In this document: in pieces, positions 21,369 through 30,326 of the stretch | Layout: every line of letters starts with the position of its first letter | Numbering within the stretch: the stretch's first letter is position 1 | NCBI RefSeq assembly: GCF_011250565.1 | Contig: NZ_JAANMS010000015.1 | Span: forward strand, 1-64,000 | DNA length: 64,000 bases | Reading direction: 5' to 3' | Origin: Nocardioides sp. IC4_145 | Lineage (GTDB): Bacteria > Actinomycetota > Actinomycetes > Propionibacteriales > Nocardioidaceae | Translations under genes and position numbers: made by a program | Notes under the pieces: generated by a model | Told to the model about the DNA's origin: nothing | Seen by the model: only the letters and a program-made list of their open reading frames with translations | The model's database searches: none

Positions 21369-22352
21369 TCAGCCGCCGACCTGCTCCAGCAGCCGGTCCG
21401 CCGCGGCCCAGGGGTCGGTGTCGCCGGCCGCGACGGCGGCGGCGAGCTCGTCGAGGCCGGTGTGCCCGGACCCGTCGCCCCCGTCGCTCCAGCCGCCCCA
21501 GCTGCGGCGCAACGACGCGAGCGCGATGGCCTCGACCTCCGCCCGCGCCCGACGCGTACGCCGTGCCCGGAGCTCGCCGGTCTGCTGCAGCCAGGCGTGG
21601 TGCCGGTCGACCTCGGCGACCAGCTCGGCAAGGCCGTCGCCGGCCTGCGCGACGGTCTTGACGATCGGCGGCTCCCAGCCGTCGTCGGGGCGGTCGGCGA
21701 GCGCGATCATCGAGCGGAGGTCGCGCCGCACCTGGTCGGCCCCGTCGCGGTCGGCCTTGTTGACGACGTAGACGTCCCCGACCTCGAGGATGCCGGCCTT
21801 GGCGGCCTGGATGCCGTCGCCCATGCCGGGCGCGAGCAGCACCAGCGTGGTGTCGGCCAGGCCGGCCACCTCGACCTCGCTCTGCCCGACACCGACGGTC
21901 TCCACGACCACCACGTCGCAGCCGGCGGCGTCGAGCACGCGCACGGCCTGCGGGGTCGACCAGGCGAGGCCGCCGAGGTGGCCGCGGGAGGCCATCGAGC
22001 GGATGTAGACGTCCTTGTCGCCGGCGTGGTCCTGCATGCGGATGCGGTCGCCGAGGAGGGCGCCGCCGGAGAAGGGCGACGAGGGGTCGACCGCGAGGAC
22101 CCCGACCCGCTTGCCGGCGGCGCGCAGCTCGCGCACGAGGGCGTTGGTGGTCGTGGACTTCCCGACGCCGGGGGCGCCGGTCAGGCCGAGGACCTGGGCG
22201 CGCCCGGTGTGCGGGGCGAGGGCCGCGGTGACCTCGCGCAGCAGCGGCGACTCGTCCTCGACCAGCGAGATCAGCCGGGCGACGGCCCGGGCCTCGCCGG
22301 CGCGTGCGCGCTCGACGAGGCCCGGGACGTCCGCCTGGTGGCGAGGAGGCAC
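21369..22352 (-). CDS. meaB: Methylmalonyl-CoA mutase-associated GTPase MeaB
   Basis: 327 residues. A G3E-type P-loop GTPase that guards B12-dependent acyl-CoA mutases and gates delivery of adenosylcobalamin. LGLTGAPGVGKSTTTNAL is the Walker A, VGVLAVDPSSPFSGGALLGD and RIRMQDHAGDKDVYIRSM are family-specific, VVVVETVGVGQSE is switch II and VVNKADRDGA the NKxD base-recognition motif. The GTG start at 22352 overlaps the last base of the thiolase stop (TAGTG). Its client here is probably the ethylmalonyl-CoA mutase at 38988-41018, since no methylmalonyl-CoA mutase is in the window. Confidence 0.93.
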   Translation of the reverse strand: MPPRHQADVPGLVERARAGEARAVARLISLVEDESPLLREVTAALAPHTGRAQVLGLTGAPGVGKSTTTNALVRELRAAGKRVGVLAVDPSSPFSGGALLGDRIRMQDHAGDKDVYIRSMASRGHLGGLAWSTPQAVRVLDAAGCDVVVVETVGVGQSEVEVAGLADTTLVLLAPGMGDGIQAAKAGILEVGDVYVVNKADRDGADQVRRDLRSMIALADRPDDGWEPPIVKTVAQAGDGLAELVAEVDRHHAWLQQTGELRARRTRRARAEVEAIALASLRRSWGGWSDGGDGSGHTGLDELAAAVAAGDTDPWAAADRLLEQVGG

Positions 22353-23542
22353 TACTTCTTCGGGACCCGCACGATCAGGGCGTCGCCCTGGCCGCCGCCG
22401 CCGCACAGGGCGGCCGCGCCGACGCCGCCACCGCGGCGCTGGAGCTCCAGCGCGAGGTGGAGCACGACGCGGGTGCCCGACATGCCGACCGGGTGGCCGA
22501 GCGCGATCGCGCCGCCGTTGACGTTGACCTTGGCGTTGTCGATGCCCAGCTCGCGCGCCGAGGAGATGCCGACCGCGGCGAACGCCTCGTTGAACTCCAC
22601 GAGGTCGAGCTCGGTCGGGTCGATGCCCTCCTTCTCGCAGGCCTTCGCGGTCGCGGCGGCCGGCTGCAGCTGCAGCGTCGAGTCGGGGCCGGCCACCTGG
22701 CCGTGCGCGCCGACCTCGGCCAGCCACTCCAGGCCGAGCTCCTCGGCCTTGGTCTTGCTCATCACGACCACCGCGGCGGCGCCGTCGGAGATCTGCGAGG
22801 ACGAGCCCGCGGTGATGGTGCCGGTCTTCGAGAACGCCGCGCGCAGCTTGCCCAGCGACTCGGCCGTGGTCTCGCCGCGCACGCCCTCGTCGGTGCTGAT
22901 GACGACCGGGTCGCCCTTGCGCTGCGGGATGGAGACCGGGACGACCTCGGCGTCGAAGACGCCGTTCTTCCACGCGGTGGCCGCCTTGTGGTGCGACTGC
23001 GCGGCGTACTCGTCCTGCTCCTCGCGGGTCAGGTTGGCGCTCGCGGCGTTGCACTCCTCGGTGAGCAGGCCCATCGCCTGGGAGGTGAACTGGTCGAAGA
23101 GCGCGTCGTAGGCCATCGAGTCGACGAGCTTCACGTCGCCGAACTTGATGCCCTCGCGGGACTTCGGCAGGAAGTGCGGCGCGTTGGTCATCGACTCCAT
23201 GCCACCGGCCACGATGACCTCGGCCTCGCCGGCGCGGATCATCTGGTCGGCCAGCGCGATGGCGTTGAGGCCCGACAGGCAGACCTTGTTGATCGTGATC
23301 GACGGGACGTTCATCGGGATGCCGCCCTTGACCGCCGCGAGGCGGGCGGGGTTCTGGCCCGCACCGGCCAGGATGACCTGGCCCATGACGACGTAGTCGA
23401 CCTGCTCGCCGGAGACACCGGCCTTCTCCAGCGCGCCCTTGATGGCGTGACCACCGAGGTCGGAGGCCGAGAGGTCCTTGAGGCCCCCGGACAGACGGCC
23501 GATCGGGGTGCGCGCCCCCGCGACGATGACGGTTCCGGACAT
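22352..23542 (-). CDS. Acetyl-CoA C-acetyltransferase (thiolase)
   Basis: 396 residues. Condenses two acetyl-CoA to acetoacetyl-CoA or cleaves 3-ketoacyl-CoA. Active residues are C88 in [12 protein letters not shown]350 in [15 protein letters not shown] and C380 in [11 protein letters not shown]. The start is taken at 23542 ([15 protein letters not shown]) because GGAGG lies 8 nt upstream; the frame is open 12 codons further. First gene before meaB, divergent from the epimerase. Fits the entry step of the ethylmalonyl-CoA pathway or polyhydroxybutyrate synthesis. Confidence 0.94.
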   Translation of the reverse strand: MSGTVIVAGARTPIGRLSGGLKDLSASDLGGHAIKGALEKAGVSGEQVDYVVMGQVILAGAGQNPARLAAVKGGIPMNVPSITINKVCLSGLNAIALADQMIRAGEAEVIVAGGMESMTNAPHFLPKSREGIKFGDVKLVDSMAYDALFDQFTSQAMGLLTEECNAASANLTREEQDEYAAQSHHKAATAWKNGVFDAEVVPVSIPQRKGDPVVISTDEGVRGETTAESLGKLRAAFSKTGTITAGSSSQISDGAAAVVVMSKTKAEELGLEWLAEVGAHGQVAGPDSTLQLQPAAATAKACEKEGIDPTELDLVEFNEAFAAVGISSARELGIDNAKVNVNGGAIALGHPVGMSGTRVVLHLALELQRRGGGVGAAALCGGGGQGDALIVRVPKK

Positions 23543-23606
23543 GGTGCTCCTCCAGCGGTGGGAACGGCGGGGCGTCACGTGGCGCGGCGCCCGTTTCGGC
23601 GGACCT

Positions 23607-23618
23607 TACCCACGCGTA
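23607..23618. promoter_or_regulatory. Imperfect TACC-N4-GGTA palindrome between thiolase and epimerase
   Basis: TACC-CACG-CGTA in the 159-bp divergent gap. It matches seven of eight arm bases of the motif at 24233, 31562 and 41042. It could serve both genes. Confidence 0.3.
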
Positions 23619-23701
23619 GGAGTGCCCGGAAGACCGTCTCGGACGGGGCCCCGTGAGGCACTCGTCACAAGGGGTCGCGGCCCCCGCGGGCCTCCGCGAC
23701 C

Positions 23702-24184
23702 ATGACGGGCATGACCGACTCCACTCCCTCGACCGGCGCCCCGCTCGAGATCCCCGGGCACCTGTTCACCGCGATTGACCACGTCGGCATCGCCGTCCGC
23801 GACCTCGACGAGGCCATCGCCTTCTACGAGACGACCTTCGGCATGCGCCTGGCCCACCAGGAGACCAACGAGGAGCAGGGGGTCCGGGAGGCGATGATGG
23901 CCGTCGGCGACTCCGGCTCCCACATCCAGCTGCTCGCCCCGCTGGACGAGAGCTCGACGATCGCGAAGTTCCTCGAGCGCTCGGGCCCCGGCGTCCAGCA
24001 GATGGCGTACCGCGTCACCGACGTCGAAGCGGTCAGCGCGGTCCTGCGCGAGCGCGGCGTGCGCCTGCTGTACGACGCCCCGCGACGCGGCACCTCGGAC
24101 TCGCGGATCAACTTCATCCACCCCAAGGACGCCGGCGGCGTGCTCGTGGAGCTGGTCGAGCCGGCGGCCGACGCCGCGCACTGA
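23702..24184 (+). CDS. mce: Methylmalonyl-CoA/ethylmalonyl-CoA epimerase
   Basis: 160 residues, VOC metalloenzyme fold. FTAIDHVGIAVRDLDEAIAF carries the metal-binding His; SHIQLLAPLDESSTIAKFLE and GPGVQQMAYRV follow, with the second half giving the remaining ligands (VLVELVEP). It inverts C2 of 2R/2S methylmalonyl-CoA and, in the ethylmalonyl-CoA pathway, ethylmalonyl-CoA. Two starts are possible, ATG at 23702 or 23711; both leave about 20 residues before the domain. Neighbours (ccr downstream, thiolase and meaB divergent) support the role. Confidence 0.92.
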   Translation: MTGMTDSTPSTGAPLEIPGHLFTAIDHVGIAVRDLDEAIAFYETTFGMRLAHQETNEEQGVREAMMAVGDSGSHIQLLAPLDESSTIAKFLERSGPGVQQMAYRVTDVEAVSAVLRERGVRLLYDAPRRGTSDSRINFIHPKDAGGVLVELVEPAADAAH

Positions 24185-24232
24185 CCGGCCCGTGGTTGAG
24201 ACCTCGCTCACCAACCCCTGTTCCAGCGAGGT

Positions 24233-24244
24233 TACCCGTGGGTA
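24233..24244. promoter_or_regulatory. TACC-N4-GGTA palindrome overlapping the ccr promoter
   Basis: TTACC-CGTG-GGTAT, a perfect TACC-N4-GGTA. A TATCTT box (24243-24248) overlaps its right arm and could be the -10 of ccr, with about 40 nt of leader. A repressor bound here would block that promoter. Confidence 0.5.
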
Positions 24245-24295
24245 TCTTCCCACCACCCGTCCGCACCGCCCGCCTTCCCTGAGGAGACCGCACCC

Positions 24296-25636
24296 GTGCA
24301 GAACATCCTGGACGCCATCCTCGCCGGCGATACCGCCAGCGAGGACTTCGCGAACCTGCCGCTGCCCGAGTCCTACCGCGCCGCCACGGTCCACAAGGAC
24401 GAGGTGGACATGTTCGAGGGTCTCGCCTCGCGCGACAAGGACCCCCGCACGTCTCTGCACGTCGAGGAGGTCGCGCTCCCCGAGCTCGGCCCCGGCGAGG
24501 CGCTCGTCGCCGTGATGGCCTCGGCCATCAACTACAACACCGTGTGGACCTCGATCTTCGAGCCGGTCTCCACCTTCGGCTTCCTCGAGCGCTACGGCCG
24601 GCTCTCGGAGCTCACCAAGCGCCACGACCTGCCCTACCACGTCGTCGGCTCCGACCTGGCCGGCGTCGTGCTCAAGACCGGCCCGGGCGTGACCAAGTGG
24701 AAGCCCGGCGCCGAGGTCGTGGCCCACTGCCTCTCGGTCGAGCTGGAGGACCCCGCCGGCCACGACGACACGATGATGGACCCCCAGCAGCGCATCTGGG
24801 GCTTCGAGACCAACTTCGGCGGCCTGGCCCACATCGCGCTGGTCAAGTCCAACCAGCTGCTGGACAAGCCCGACCACCTCACCTGGGAGGAGGCCGCCTC
24901 CCCCGGCCTGGTCAACGCCACCGCCTACCGGCAGCTGGTCTCCAAGAACGCCGGGCAGATGAAGCAGGGCGACAACGTGCTGATCTGGGGCGCCTCCGGC
25001 GGCCTGGGCGGCTTCGCGACCCAGTACGCCCTCAACGGCGGCGCCAACCCGATCTGCGTGGTCTCCAACGAGGAGAAGGCGAAGATCGTGCGCTCCATGG
25101 GCGCCGAGATGGTCATCAACCGCTCCGAGGAGAACTGGAAGTTCTGGAACGACGAGGGCACCCAGCAGAACCCCAAGGAGTGGCAGCGCCTGGGCAAGCG
25201 GATCCGCGAGCTCACCGGCGGTGAGGACATCGACATCGTCTTCGAGCACCCCGGCCGCGAGACCTTCGGCGCCAGCGTCTACGTCACCCGCAAGGGCGGC
25301 ACCATCACCACCTGCGCCTCGACCACCGGCTACCTGCACGAGTACGACAACCGCTACCTGTGGATGAACCTCAAGCGCATCGTGTCCAGCCACTTCGCCA
25401 ACTACCGCGAGGCCTACGAGGCCAACCGCCTCATCGCCCAGGGCAAGATCCACCCCACCCTGTCCAAGACCTACACCCTCGACGAGGTCGGCCAGGCCGC
25501 CCTCGACGTGCACCACAACAAGCACCAGGGCAAGGTCGGCGTCCTCTGCCTCGCCCCCGAGGAGGGCCTCGGCGTCCGCGACACCGAGAAGCGCGCCAAG
25601 CACGAGGCCGCCATCAACCGCTTCCGCGGAGTCTGA
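24296..25636 (+). CDS. ccr: Crotonyl-CoA carboxylase/reductase
   Basis: 446 residues. Reduces crotonyl-CoA with NADPH while fixing CO2, giving (2S)-ethylmalonyl-CoA, the key step of the ethylmalonyl-CoA pathway. It is a zinc-less medium-chain dehydrogenase: WGASGGLGGFATQYAL is the nucleotide-binding loop. The four CO2-binding residues I recall for the Kitasatospora enzyme are all present: N81, F170 and E171 (WGFETNFGG) and H366 (VSSHFANY; H365 there). The GTG at 24296 has an AGGAG ribosome site 10 nt upstream. Followed by a strong terminator. Confidence 0.97.
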   Translation: MQNILDAILAGDTASEDFANLPLPESYRAATVHKDEVDMFEGLASRDKDPRTSLHVEEVALPELGPGEALVAVMASAINYNTVWTSIFEPVSTFGFLERYGRLSELTKRHDLPYHVVGSDLAGVVLKTGPGVTKWKPGAEVVAHCLSVELEDPAGHDDTMMDPQQRIWGFETNFGGLAHIALVKSNQLLDKPDHLTWEEAASPGLVNATAYRQLVSKNAGQMKQGDNVLIWGASGGLGGFATQYALNGGANPICVVSNEEKAKIVRSMGAEMVINRSEENWKFWNDEGTQQNPKEWQRLGKRIRELTGGEDIDIVFEHPGRETFGASVYVTRKGGTITTCASTTGYLHEYDNRYLWMNLKRIVSSHFANYREAYEANRLIAQGKIHPTLSKTYTLDEVGQAALDVHHNKHQGKVGVLCLAPEEGLGVRDTEKRAKHEAAINRFRGV

Positions 25637-25655
25637 CCTCCCGCTGGACCCGGAC

Positions 25656-25689
25656 GACGCCCCGCCGACCACCCGGTCGGCGGGGCGTC
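25656..25689. terminator. Strong stem-loop terminator after ccr
   Basis: A perfect 15-bp GC-rich stem (25656-25670 with 25675-25689; outer bases GACGCC/GGCGTC) with a 4-nt ACCC loop, starting 19 nt after the ccr stop. No T-run follows. Confidence 0.8.
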
Positions 25690-25817
25690 GTGCGTCTCCG
25701 ACCGCGGGTTGCGGACGGTGCCGCGACGCGCCCTCAACCCAGGTGAGAACTCTCAGGGAGATCGTGGAAGATGGGGGTCCGGCCGTCACCACCGCGAACG
25801 ACCAGAGGATGTAGCTG

Positions 25818-27068
25818 ATGAGCGACCAGGGTCTGTCCATCTTCAACAACGACCCGGAGCGCGAGCCCGCAGACGTCGAGCCGACCGACGACGAGGCGAC
25901 CCAGGTCCTGCCCACCGTGCCCCCGCCGGGCGACGCGGCCCGGCGCACGGCTGCCCAGCCGCCCGCCCAGCCCGCGGCCCAGCGCGCCGAGCCGACGCCC
26001 CAGCGCACGCAGCAGCGCCCGGCCGTGGCCCGCCCCGCGGCCGGCCGGCCCGCGGTCCCGCCGCCGGCCACCGCCGCACCCGACTTCCCGGTGGTCCGCC
26101 GCGGCGGCTACGACCGCGACGCCGTCGACCAGCGCTTCCGCGGCCTGCTCGCCGACCACGCCGCGCTGACGTCGCGCGTGGCGGAGGCCGAACGGCGTAC
26201 GACCGACCTCGAGCAGCAGCTCGCCGCGGCCCGCGAGGAGCTGCGCGAGTACGAGCAGCCGTCGTACGCCGGTCTGGGCGGCCGCGCGTCGGCGATGCTG
26301 CGGCTGGCCGAGGAGGAGGCCGACGAGATCCGCGCGATCGCGAGCCGCGACGCAGCGGAGATCCTCGAGCAGGCGAACCGCGACGCCAAGGCGATCCGGG
26401 CCGACGCGGCCCGCGAGGCCGAGGACATGCGGATGGTGCAGCTCAAGGAGCTCGACGAGATGCGCAGCCGCTCGGTCGCCGACGCCGAGCAGGAGCGCTC
26501 GCTGGCCCGGGGCGAGGCCGAGGACCTGCTGGCCTCGGCCCGCCGGGAGGCCGACCAGCTCCGGCTCGCCGCCCAGCAGGAGACCACCGAGATGCGCACC
26601 TCGGCCCAGCGCGAGGTCGAGCAGGCCCGCGCCGCCGCCGACCGCGAGGTCCAGGAGGCCCGCCGCGCGCTGGCGGTGGAGAAGGAGCGGCTGGCCCGCG
26701 AGGCCACCGACCACCACAACAGCGCCACCGCCGAGACGCGCCGGCTGGTCGAGGAGGCGGAGTCGCGCGCCGCGGCCGCCGAGGAGCGGGCCCGCGCCGC
26801 CACCAAGCAGGCCGCCGAGCACCGGGCGACCGCGCAGTCGGAGTCCGAGGCGCTGCTCGCCCGGGTCCGGCGCGAGGCCGAGCAGATCGTGGCCTCCGCG
26901 CGCACCCAGGCCGAGTCGATCACCTCGACCGGCCAGGCCGAGGCCGAGCGGGAGGCCGCCGCGGTGCGCGCGGAGCTGGACCGGCTCACCAAGCGCCGCG
27001 ACGCGATCGTCGCCCAGCTGGCCTCGTTGCGCGACGTGGTCGCCGGGTTCGCCGAGGACCAGGCCTGA
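25818..27068 (+). CDS. DivIVA/FilP-like coiled-coil protein
   Basis: 416 residues. An acidic and Pro/Ala/Gln-rich N-terminus (to about 90) is followed by VVRRGGYDRDAVDQRFRGLL, a DivIVA-type start of helix, then about 300 residues of almost unbroken Ala/Glu/Arg coiled coil with many ADAAREAE-like heptads. Such proteins form filaments at cell poles in actinobacteria (DivIVA, Scy, FilP); which member this is cannot be told. Similar genes are sometimes labelled cellulose-binding. GAGGATG lies about 6 nt before the ATG. Confidence 0.8.
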   Translation: MSDQGLSIFNNDPEREPADVEPTDDEATQVLPTVPPPGDAARRTAAQPPAQPAAQRAEPTPQRTQQRPAVARPAAGRPAVPPPATAAPDFPVVRRGGYDRDAVDQRFRGLLADHAALTSRVAEAERRTTDLEQQLAAAREELREYEQPSYAGLGGRASAMLRLAEEEADEIRAIASRDAAEILEQANRDAKAIRADAAREAEDMRMVQLKELDEMRSRSVADAEQERSLARGEAEDLLASARREADQLRLAAQQETTEMRTSAQREVEQARAAADREVQEARRALAVEKERLAREATDHHNSATAETRRLVEEAESRAAAAEERARAATKQAAEHRATAQSESEALLARVRREAEQIVASARTQAESITSTGQAEAEREAAAVRAELDRLTKRRDAIVAQLASLRDVVAGFAEDQA

Positions 27069-27107
27069 CCTCGTCCCGGCGGCCCGGGCTGCGGCGGGCG
27101 GGCTGAC

Positions 27108-28076
27108 TCAGGCCGGTGTGGGCTCGACCCGGGCCGTCTGCCGCTCGCCCAGCTTCACGCCGACGACGCCGGCCAGCACGAGCAGCCCGCCGACCAGCTG
27201 GATCGTGCGCGGCAGCTCGTCGAGCAGCAGCCAGGCGAAGACGACCCCGGCGACCACCTCGAGCAGCGCCACGAACGACGCCAGCCGGGAGCCGAGGCGC
27301 CGGCCGGCCGCGATCCCGGTGCAGTAGGCGACGGCCGCGGTGACGAGGCCAAGCACGACCAGCGGCACCCACCAGGTGACCTCGCGGTCGGCGTACGACA
27401 CGACCGCCGTGCTGGCCCGCATCGGCAGCACGCCGACCAACCCGAGCACGCCGAGCGCCGTCGAGCCGACGACGAGCCCGCCCGCGGCGAGCGCCAGCGG
27501 CGGCAGTCCGGTCGAGGTGTCGGCCGAGATGATGAAGTACGACGCCGCGCCGACCATCGCGGCCAGCGACCACGCGACGCCCACCGGACTCAGGTCGGCG
27601 CCCGAGAGCAGGTCGAGGACGAGCACCAGGCCAAGGGCGGCGAGCCCGGCGCCGGCCAGGGTGATCGGGCCGGGGCGCTGCCCGTGCCGGAGCCAGAGCC
27701 ACACGACCACGGCGGCCGGCGCGGTGTACTCGATCAGCAGGGCAGGGCCGACCTGCATGTGCTGGACCGCGGAGAAGTAGCAGAACTGCGCGCCGGCGAC
27801 CGCGAGCAGGCCGTAGAGGACGACCAGGCCGGCGTTGCGCCGCAGCACGTCCCACCGCCCGTCGAGCGCCCACAGGCCCAGCGGCAGCACGACGACCGCG
27901 GCCAGACCGACCCGCACGAGCACGGTCGCGCCGGCCGACCAGCCCGCGTCGAGCAGCCCGCTCGCCAGTGCCCCGGAGAGACCGAAGCTGAGCGCCGAGG
28001 CCAGTGCGAACGCGAGCCCGGTCGCCGTCCGCGGACCCGCGACGACCACCGGGGCGTCATCAGCCATCGTGCTCAT
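27108..28076 (-). CDS. EamA/DMT-family transporter
   Basis: 322 residues with ten predicted helices in two EamA repeats: FALASALSFGLSGALASGLL opens repeat 1 and VGVAWSLAAMVGAASYFII opens repeat 2. LLEYTAP (here ALLIEYTAPAAVV) is a common motif of the family. Substrate unknown; these proteins export amino acids and other metabolites. It is divergent from a CGNR regulator with only 39 bp between, so that regulator is the likely controller. Confidence 0.9.
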   Translation of the reverse strand: MSTMADDAPVVVAGPRTATGLAFALASALSFGLSGALASGLLDAGWSAGATVLVRVGLAAVVVLPLGLWALDGRWDVLRRNAGLVVLYGLLAVAGAQFCYFSAVQHMQVGPALLIEYTAPAAVVVWLWLRHGQRPGPITLAGAGLAALGLVLVLDLLSGADLSPVGVAWSLAAMVGAASYFIISADTSTGLPPLALAAGGLVVGSTALGVLGLVGVLPMRASTAVVSYADREVTWWVPLVVLGLVTAAVAYCTGIAAGRRLGSRLASFVALLEVVAGVVFAWLLLDELPRTIQLVGGLLVLAGVVGVKLGERQTARVEPTPA

Positions 28077-28084
28077 GGATCATG

Positions 28085-28114
28085 ACACTAAGCAGCTGGC
28101 TGGTAATCTGTCAA
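28085..28114 (-). promoter_or_regulatory. Sigma-70-type promoter of the EamA gene
   Basis: On the minus strand TTGACA (28109-28114) is followed after 18 nt by TAGTGT (28085-28090), 8 nt before the ATG. The -35 is a perfect consensus and overlaps by one base the -10 box of the opposite gene. Confidence 0.65.
28104..28109 (+). promoter_or_regulatory. Leaderless -10 box of the CGNR gene
   Basis: TAATCT, 6 nt before the GTG at 28116. It shares base 28109 with the -35 of the divergent transporter promoter. Confidence 0.55.
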
Positions 28115-28115
28115 C

Positions 28116-28655
28116 GTGGTCTTCGCCCATGACACCGAGCAGTCGCTGGTGGCCGCCGTGACGCTGGCCAACACCGCCGAGCCGCCCGACACCCTGGAGA
28201 CGGTGGCGGACCTCGACGCCTTCTACGAGCGGTTCGAGTTCACCGGCCGGCGCGACCGCACGCGCGCCGAGCTCGACGAGGTGCGGGCGCTGCGGCCGGT
28301 GCTGCGCAGCCTGCTCACCGCCGACCGCGACACCGCCGCCGACCTGGTCAACACGATGCTGGCCGAGGCGCGCGCGCTCCCCCAGCTGGTGCGCCACGAC
28401 CGCTTCGACTGGCACCTCCACGCCGTCGTCTCCGACGCGCCCCTGCCCACCCGCATCTCCGTCGAGGCCGCGATGGCGATGATCGACGTCATCCGCGCGG
28501 ACGAGCTCTCGCGGCTGGGCGTCTGCGCCGACGACGACTGCGAGGCGGTCGTGCTCGACCTGTCGCGCAACCGCTCGCGCCGGTTCTGCTCGACCGCCTG
28601 CGGCAACCGCAACGCCGTCGCGGCCTACCGCGCCCGCCGGGCCGCCGACGCCTGA
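28116..28655 (+). CDS. CGNR zinc-finger (ABATE-type) regulator
   Basis: 179 residues. The N-terminal part (VTLANTAEPPDTLETVADLD and following) is an ABATE-like ligand-sensing domain. The C-terminal CGNR zinc finger has four cysteines: CADDDC, then SRRFCSTACGNRNAVAAYRA, proposed to bind DNA. Family members are believed to be stress- or ligand-responsive transcription regulators. GTG start with a leaderless box. The divergent EamA exporter with overlapping promoter elements is the obvious target. The 3' end lies 4 nt from the end of the convergent gene. Confidence 0.9.
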   Translation: MVFAHDTEQSLVAAVTLANTAEPPDTLETVADLDAFYERFEFTGRRDRTRAELDEVRALRPVLRSLLTADRDTAADLVNTMLAEARALPQLVRHDRFDWHLHAVVSDAPLPTRISVEAAMAMIDVIRADELSRLGVCADDDCEAVVLDLSRNRSRRFCSTACGNRNAVAAYRARRAADA

Positions 28656-28659
28656 GGCA

Positions 28660-29439
28660 TCAGCAGAAGCGGCGCACGCCGGTCGGGCTCACCGCGAGGT
28701 CGCGCAGCACGACCGGCAGCCGCTCGCCCCAGTGCCGGCAGGCGCGGCGGAAGTCCCGCTCGCGGTACTCCACCGCGACGACCCGACGGCCGTACGCCGC
28801 GGCGTACGCCCCGCACTCGCGGTAGCGCTCGCACTCCTCGGCCACCGCGAAGTCGAAGCCGACCTTCGTGCCGTCGAGGCCCGCGAGGTTCTTCTGACCG
28901 GCGGCGAGCCCGGCCTCGTGCGCCTCGGCCACGACGAGCCGCGCGTAGGCGAGCGCCTGGCGTCGCCGGAGCAGGCCGCGGCTGCGGGTGAACGAGTCGA
29001 GGTTGTCGTACTCCACCGCCTCGTAGCCGTCCTTCGCGCAGCGGTCGACCCAGCGGCCCACGATGCGCGCGAGCGCCCGGCGCTTGGCCGGGGTGCGCAG
29101 GTCGAGCAGCCACTCGCCCCACGCGGCGTCGGTGACCGGCCTGCCGTCCTCGCGGAGCACCAGGTGCCTGCGCTCGCGCCAGAAGCGCCGCTCGTCGGGC
29201 TGGGTCTGGAACGCGTTGACGTAGCAGACGTCGTAGCGACCCGCCGGCTCTGCTCGGCGGTCGCGCACGACGATCCCGACGCTCGCGGGCACCGGGCGCA
29301 CGCCCCCGAGCTGGTAGTCCGCGTGCGTGCCGACCGGCAGCGGCCGGACCTCCGGCGCCGCACCCGTCGCCGGAGCCGCCGGGAGGAGCAGGGCCGCCCC
29401 GAGCAGCAGCGCGAGCACCCGCCGGAGCGACCCGGTCAC
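28660..29439 (-). CDS. Secreted endo-alpha-1,4-polygalactosaminidase-like (GH114) protein
   Basis: 259 residues. A signal peptide is clear (MTGSLRRVLALLLGAALLLP, cleavage near ATGAAPE). The rest resembles the TM1410/GH114 family: a TIM barrel with VGIVVRDRR at strand 1, YDVCYVNAFQTQPDERRFW, KDGYEAVEYDNLDSFTRSRG with the probable catalytic Asp, and DFAVAEECERY with a probable Glu. Such enzymes cut galactosaminogalactan-like polymers; many homologues are untested. GTG start 10 nt after the preceding stop, so co-transcribed with it. Confidence 0.78.
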   Translation of the reverse strand: MTGSLRRVLALLLGAALLLPAAPATGAAPEVRPLPVGTHADYQLGGVRPVPASVGIVVRDRRAEPAGRYDVCYVNAFQTQPDERRFWRERRHLVLREDGRPVTDAAWGEWLLDLRTPAKRRALARIVGRWVDRCAKDGYEAVEYDNLDSFTRSRGLLRRRQALAYARLVVAEAHEAGLAAGQKNLAGLDGTKVGFDFAVAEECERYRECGAYAAAYGRRVVAVEYRERDFRRACRHWGERLPVVLRDLAVSPTGVRRFC

Positions 29440-29449
29440 CGAAGCGGTC

Positions 29450-30208
29450 TCAGAAGTCGAAGCCGTCGAACATGTCGCCGATGCCCTCGCCGATCGAACC
29501 GAGGCCCTCCCCCAGGCCCTCGCCGATCTCCCCGAGGGCGTCGAAGCCGCCGAACGCGCCGAACATGAGGCCCATGAACATGAAGTCCATCGCGGCGTAG
29601 CTGCCGAAGTAGCCCGCGGCGTAGGGCTGGTAGGCCCGACCGCCCTGCCAGTACGGCACCCGCTGCGAGCCGACCATCACCTGGCGGATGTCGGGCGCCG
29701 CACCGACCTTGACCCGCTCGGCGTCGAGCTCGCAGGCCGGTACGTCGCGTCGGGTGCCGCCGGGCGGGGTGTACGGCACGTCCTCGACCGACAGCCCGTG
29801 CCGCGGGTCGAAGAAGCACAGCGGGCGGCGCGCCGGGGGCGGCTCGCCGGCCACCCGCGCGCGCACGCACGCCATGGCGTACCGCCCGTCCTCGAGGATC
29901 TCGGTGACGTGCTTGATCTCCTCGGGCCGGCTCAGCCGGTCGCCCGCGGTCTTGGCGGCCTCGTAGGAGTCGAGCGCGCGCTGGTAGTCGGCGTTCGCGC
30001 CGGCGTCCAGCGGCTGGCCCGCCAGGTCGGCGTCGAGGGACTGCAGCTCGACGCCGAGGGCGGTGATGTCCTCGAACGCCAGCTTCTTGACCGGCTCGAG
30101 CTCGGCCTGCTGCCGCTCGAGCTCACGCGCCTGCTTGCGCCGGCTCGAGACCCCGACGGCGACGAGCACCAGCGCGATGAGTGCGAGGATGACCAGCAGC
30201 TCTCCCAT
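29450..30208 (-). CDS. Membrane-anchored protein of unknown function with Gly-rich tail
   Basis: 252 residues. An N-terminal membrane helix (MGELLVILALIALVLVAVGV) is followed by a basic, helical segment (SSRRKQARELERQQAELEPV), a middle domain with CFFDPRHGLSVEDVPYTPPG, a Tyr/Met/Phe-rich part (YFGSYAAMDFMFMGLMFGAF) and a C-terminal tail of glycine-spaced acidic repeats such as EIGEGLGEGLGSIGEGIGD ending FDGFDF. I do not recognise the family. The ATG at 30208 has a leaderless box. Probably co-transcribed with the GH114-like gene. Confidence 0.7.
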   Translation of the reverse strand: MGELLVILALIALVLVAVGVSSRRKQARELERQQAELEPVKKLAFEDITALGVELQSLDADLAGQPLDAGANADYQRALDSYEAAKTAGDRLSRPEEIKHVTEILEDGRYAMACVRARVAGEPPPARRPLCFFDPRHGLSVEDVPYTPPGGTRRDVPACELDAERVKVGAAPDIRQVMVGSQRVPYWQGGRAYQPYAAGYFGSYAAMDFMFMGLMFGAFGGFDALGEIGEGLGEGLGSIGEGIGDMFDGFDF

Positions 30209-30214
30209 GGGTCC

Positions 30215-30220
30215 AGCGTA
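30215..30220 (-). promoter_or_regulatory. Leaderless -10 box of the 252-residue protein gene
   Basis: TACGCT on the minus strand, 6 nt before the ATG at 30208. Confidence 0.45.
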
Positions 30221-30326
30221 CGGACCCGCGCGAGCGCAGGCGCCGCTCACCGCGGCCCCGCGCCGCCTCCGGACCGGAACTCCTGGGCCTCCGCACCCGC
30301 TTCCGGGGCGATGCATCGGCCCAGAA

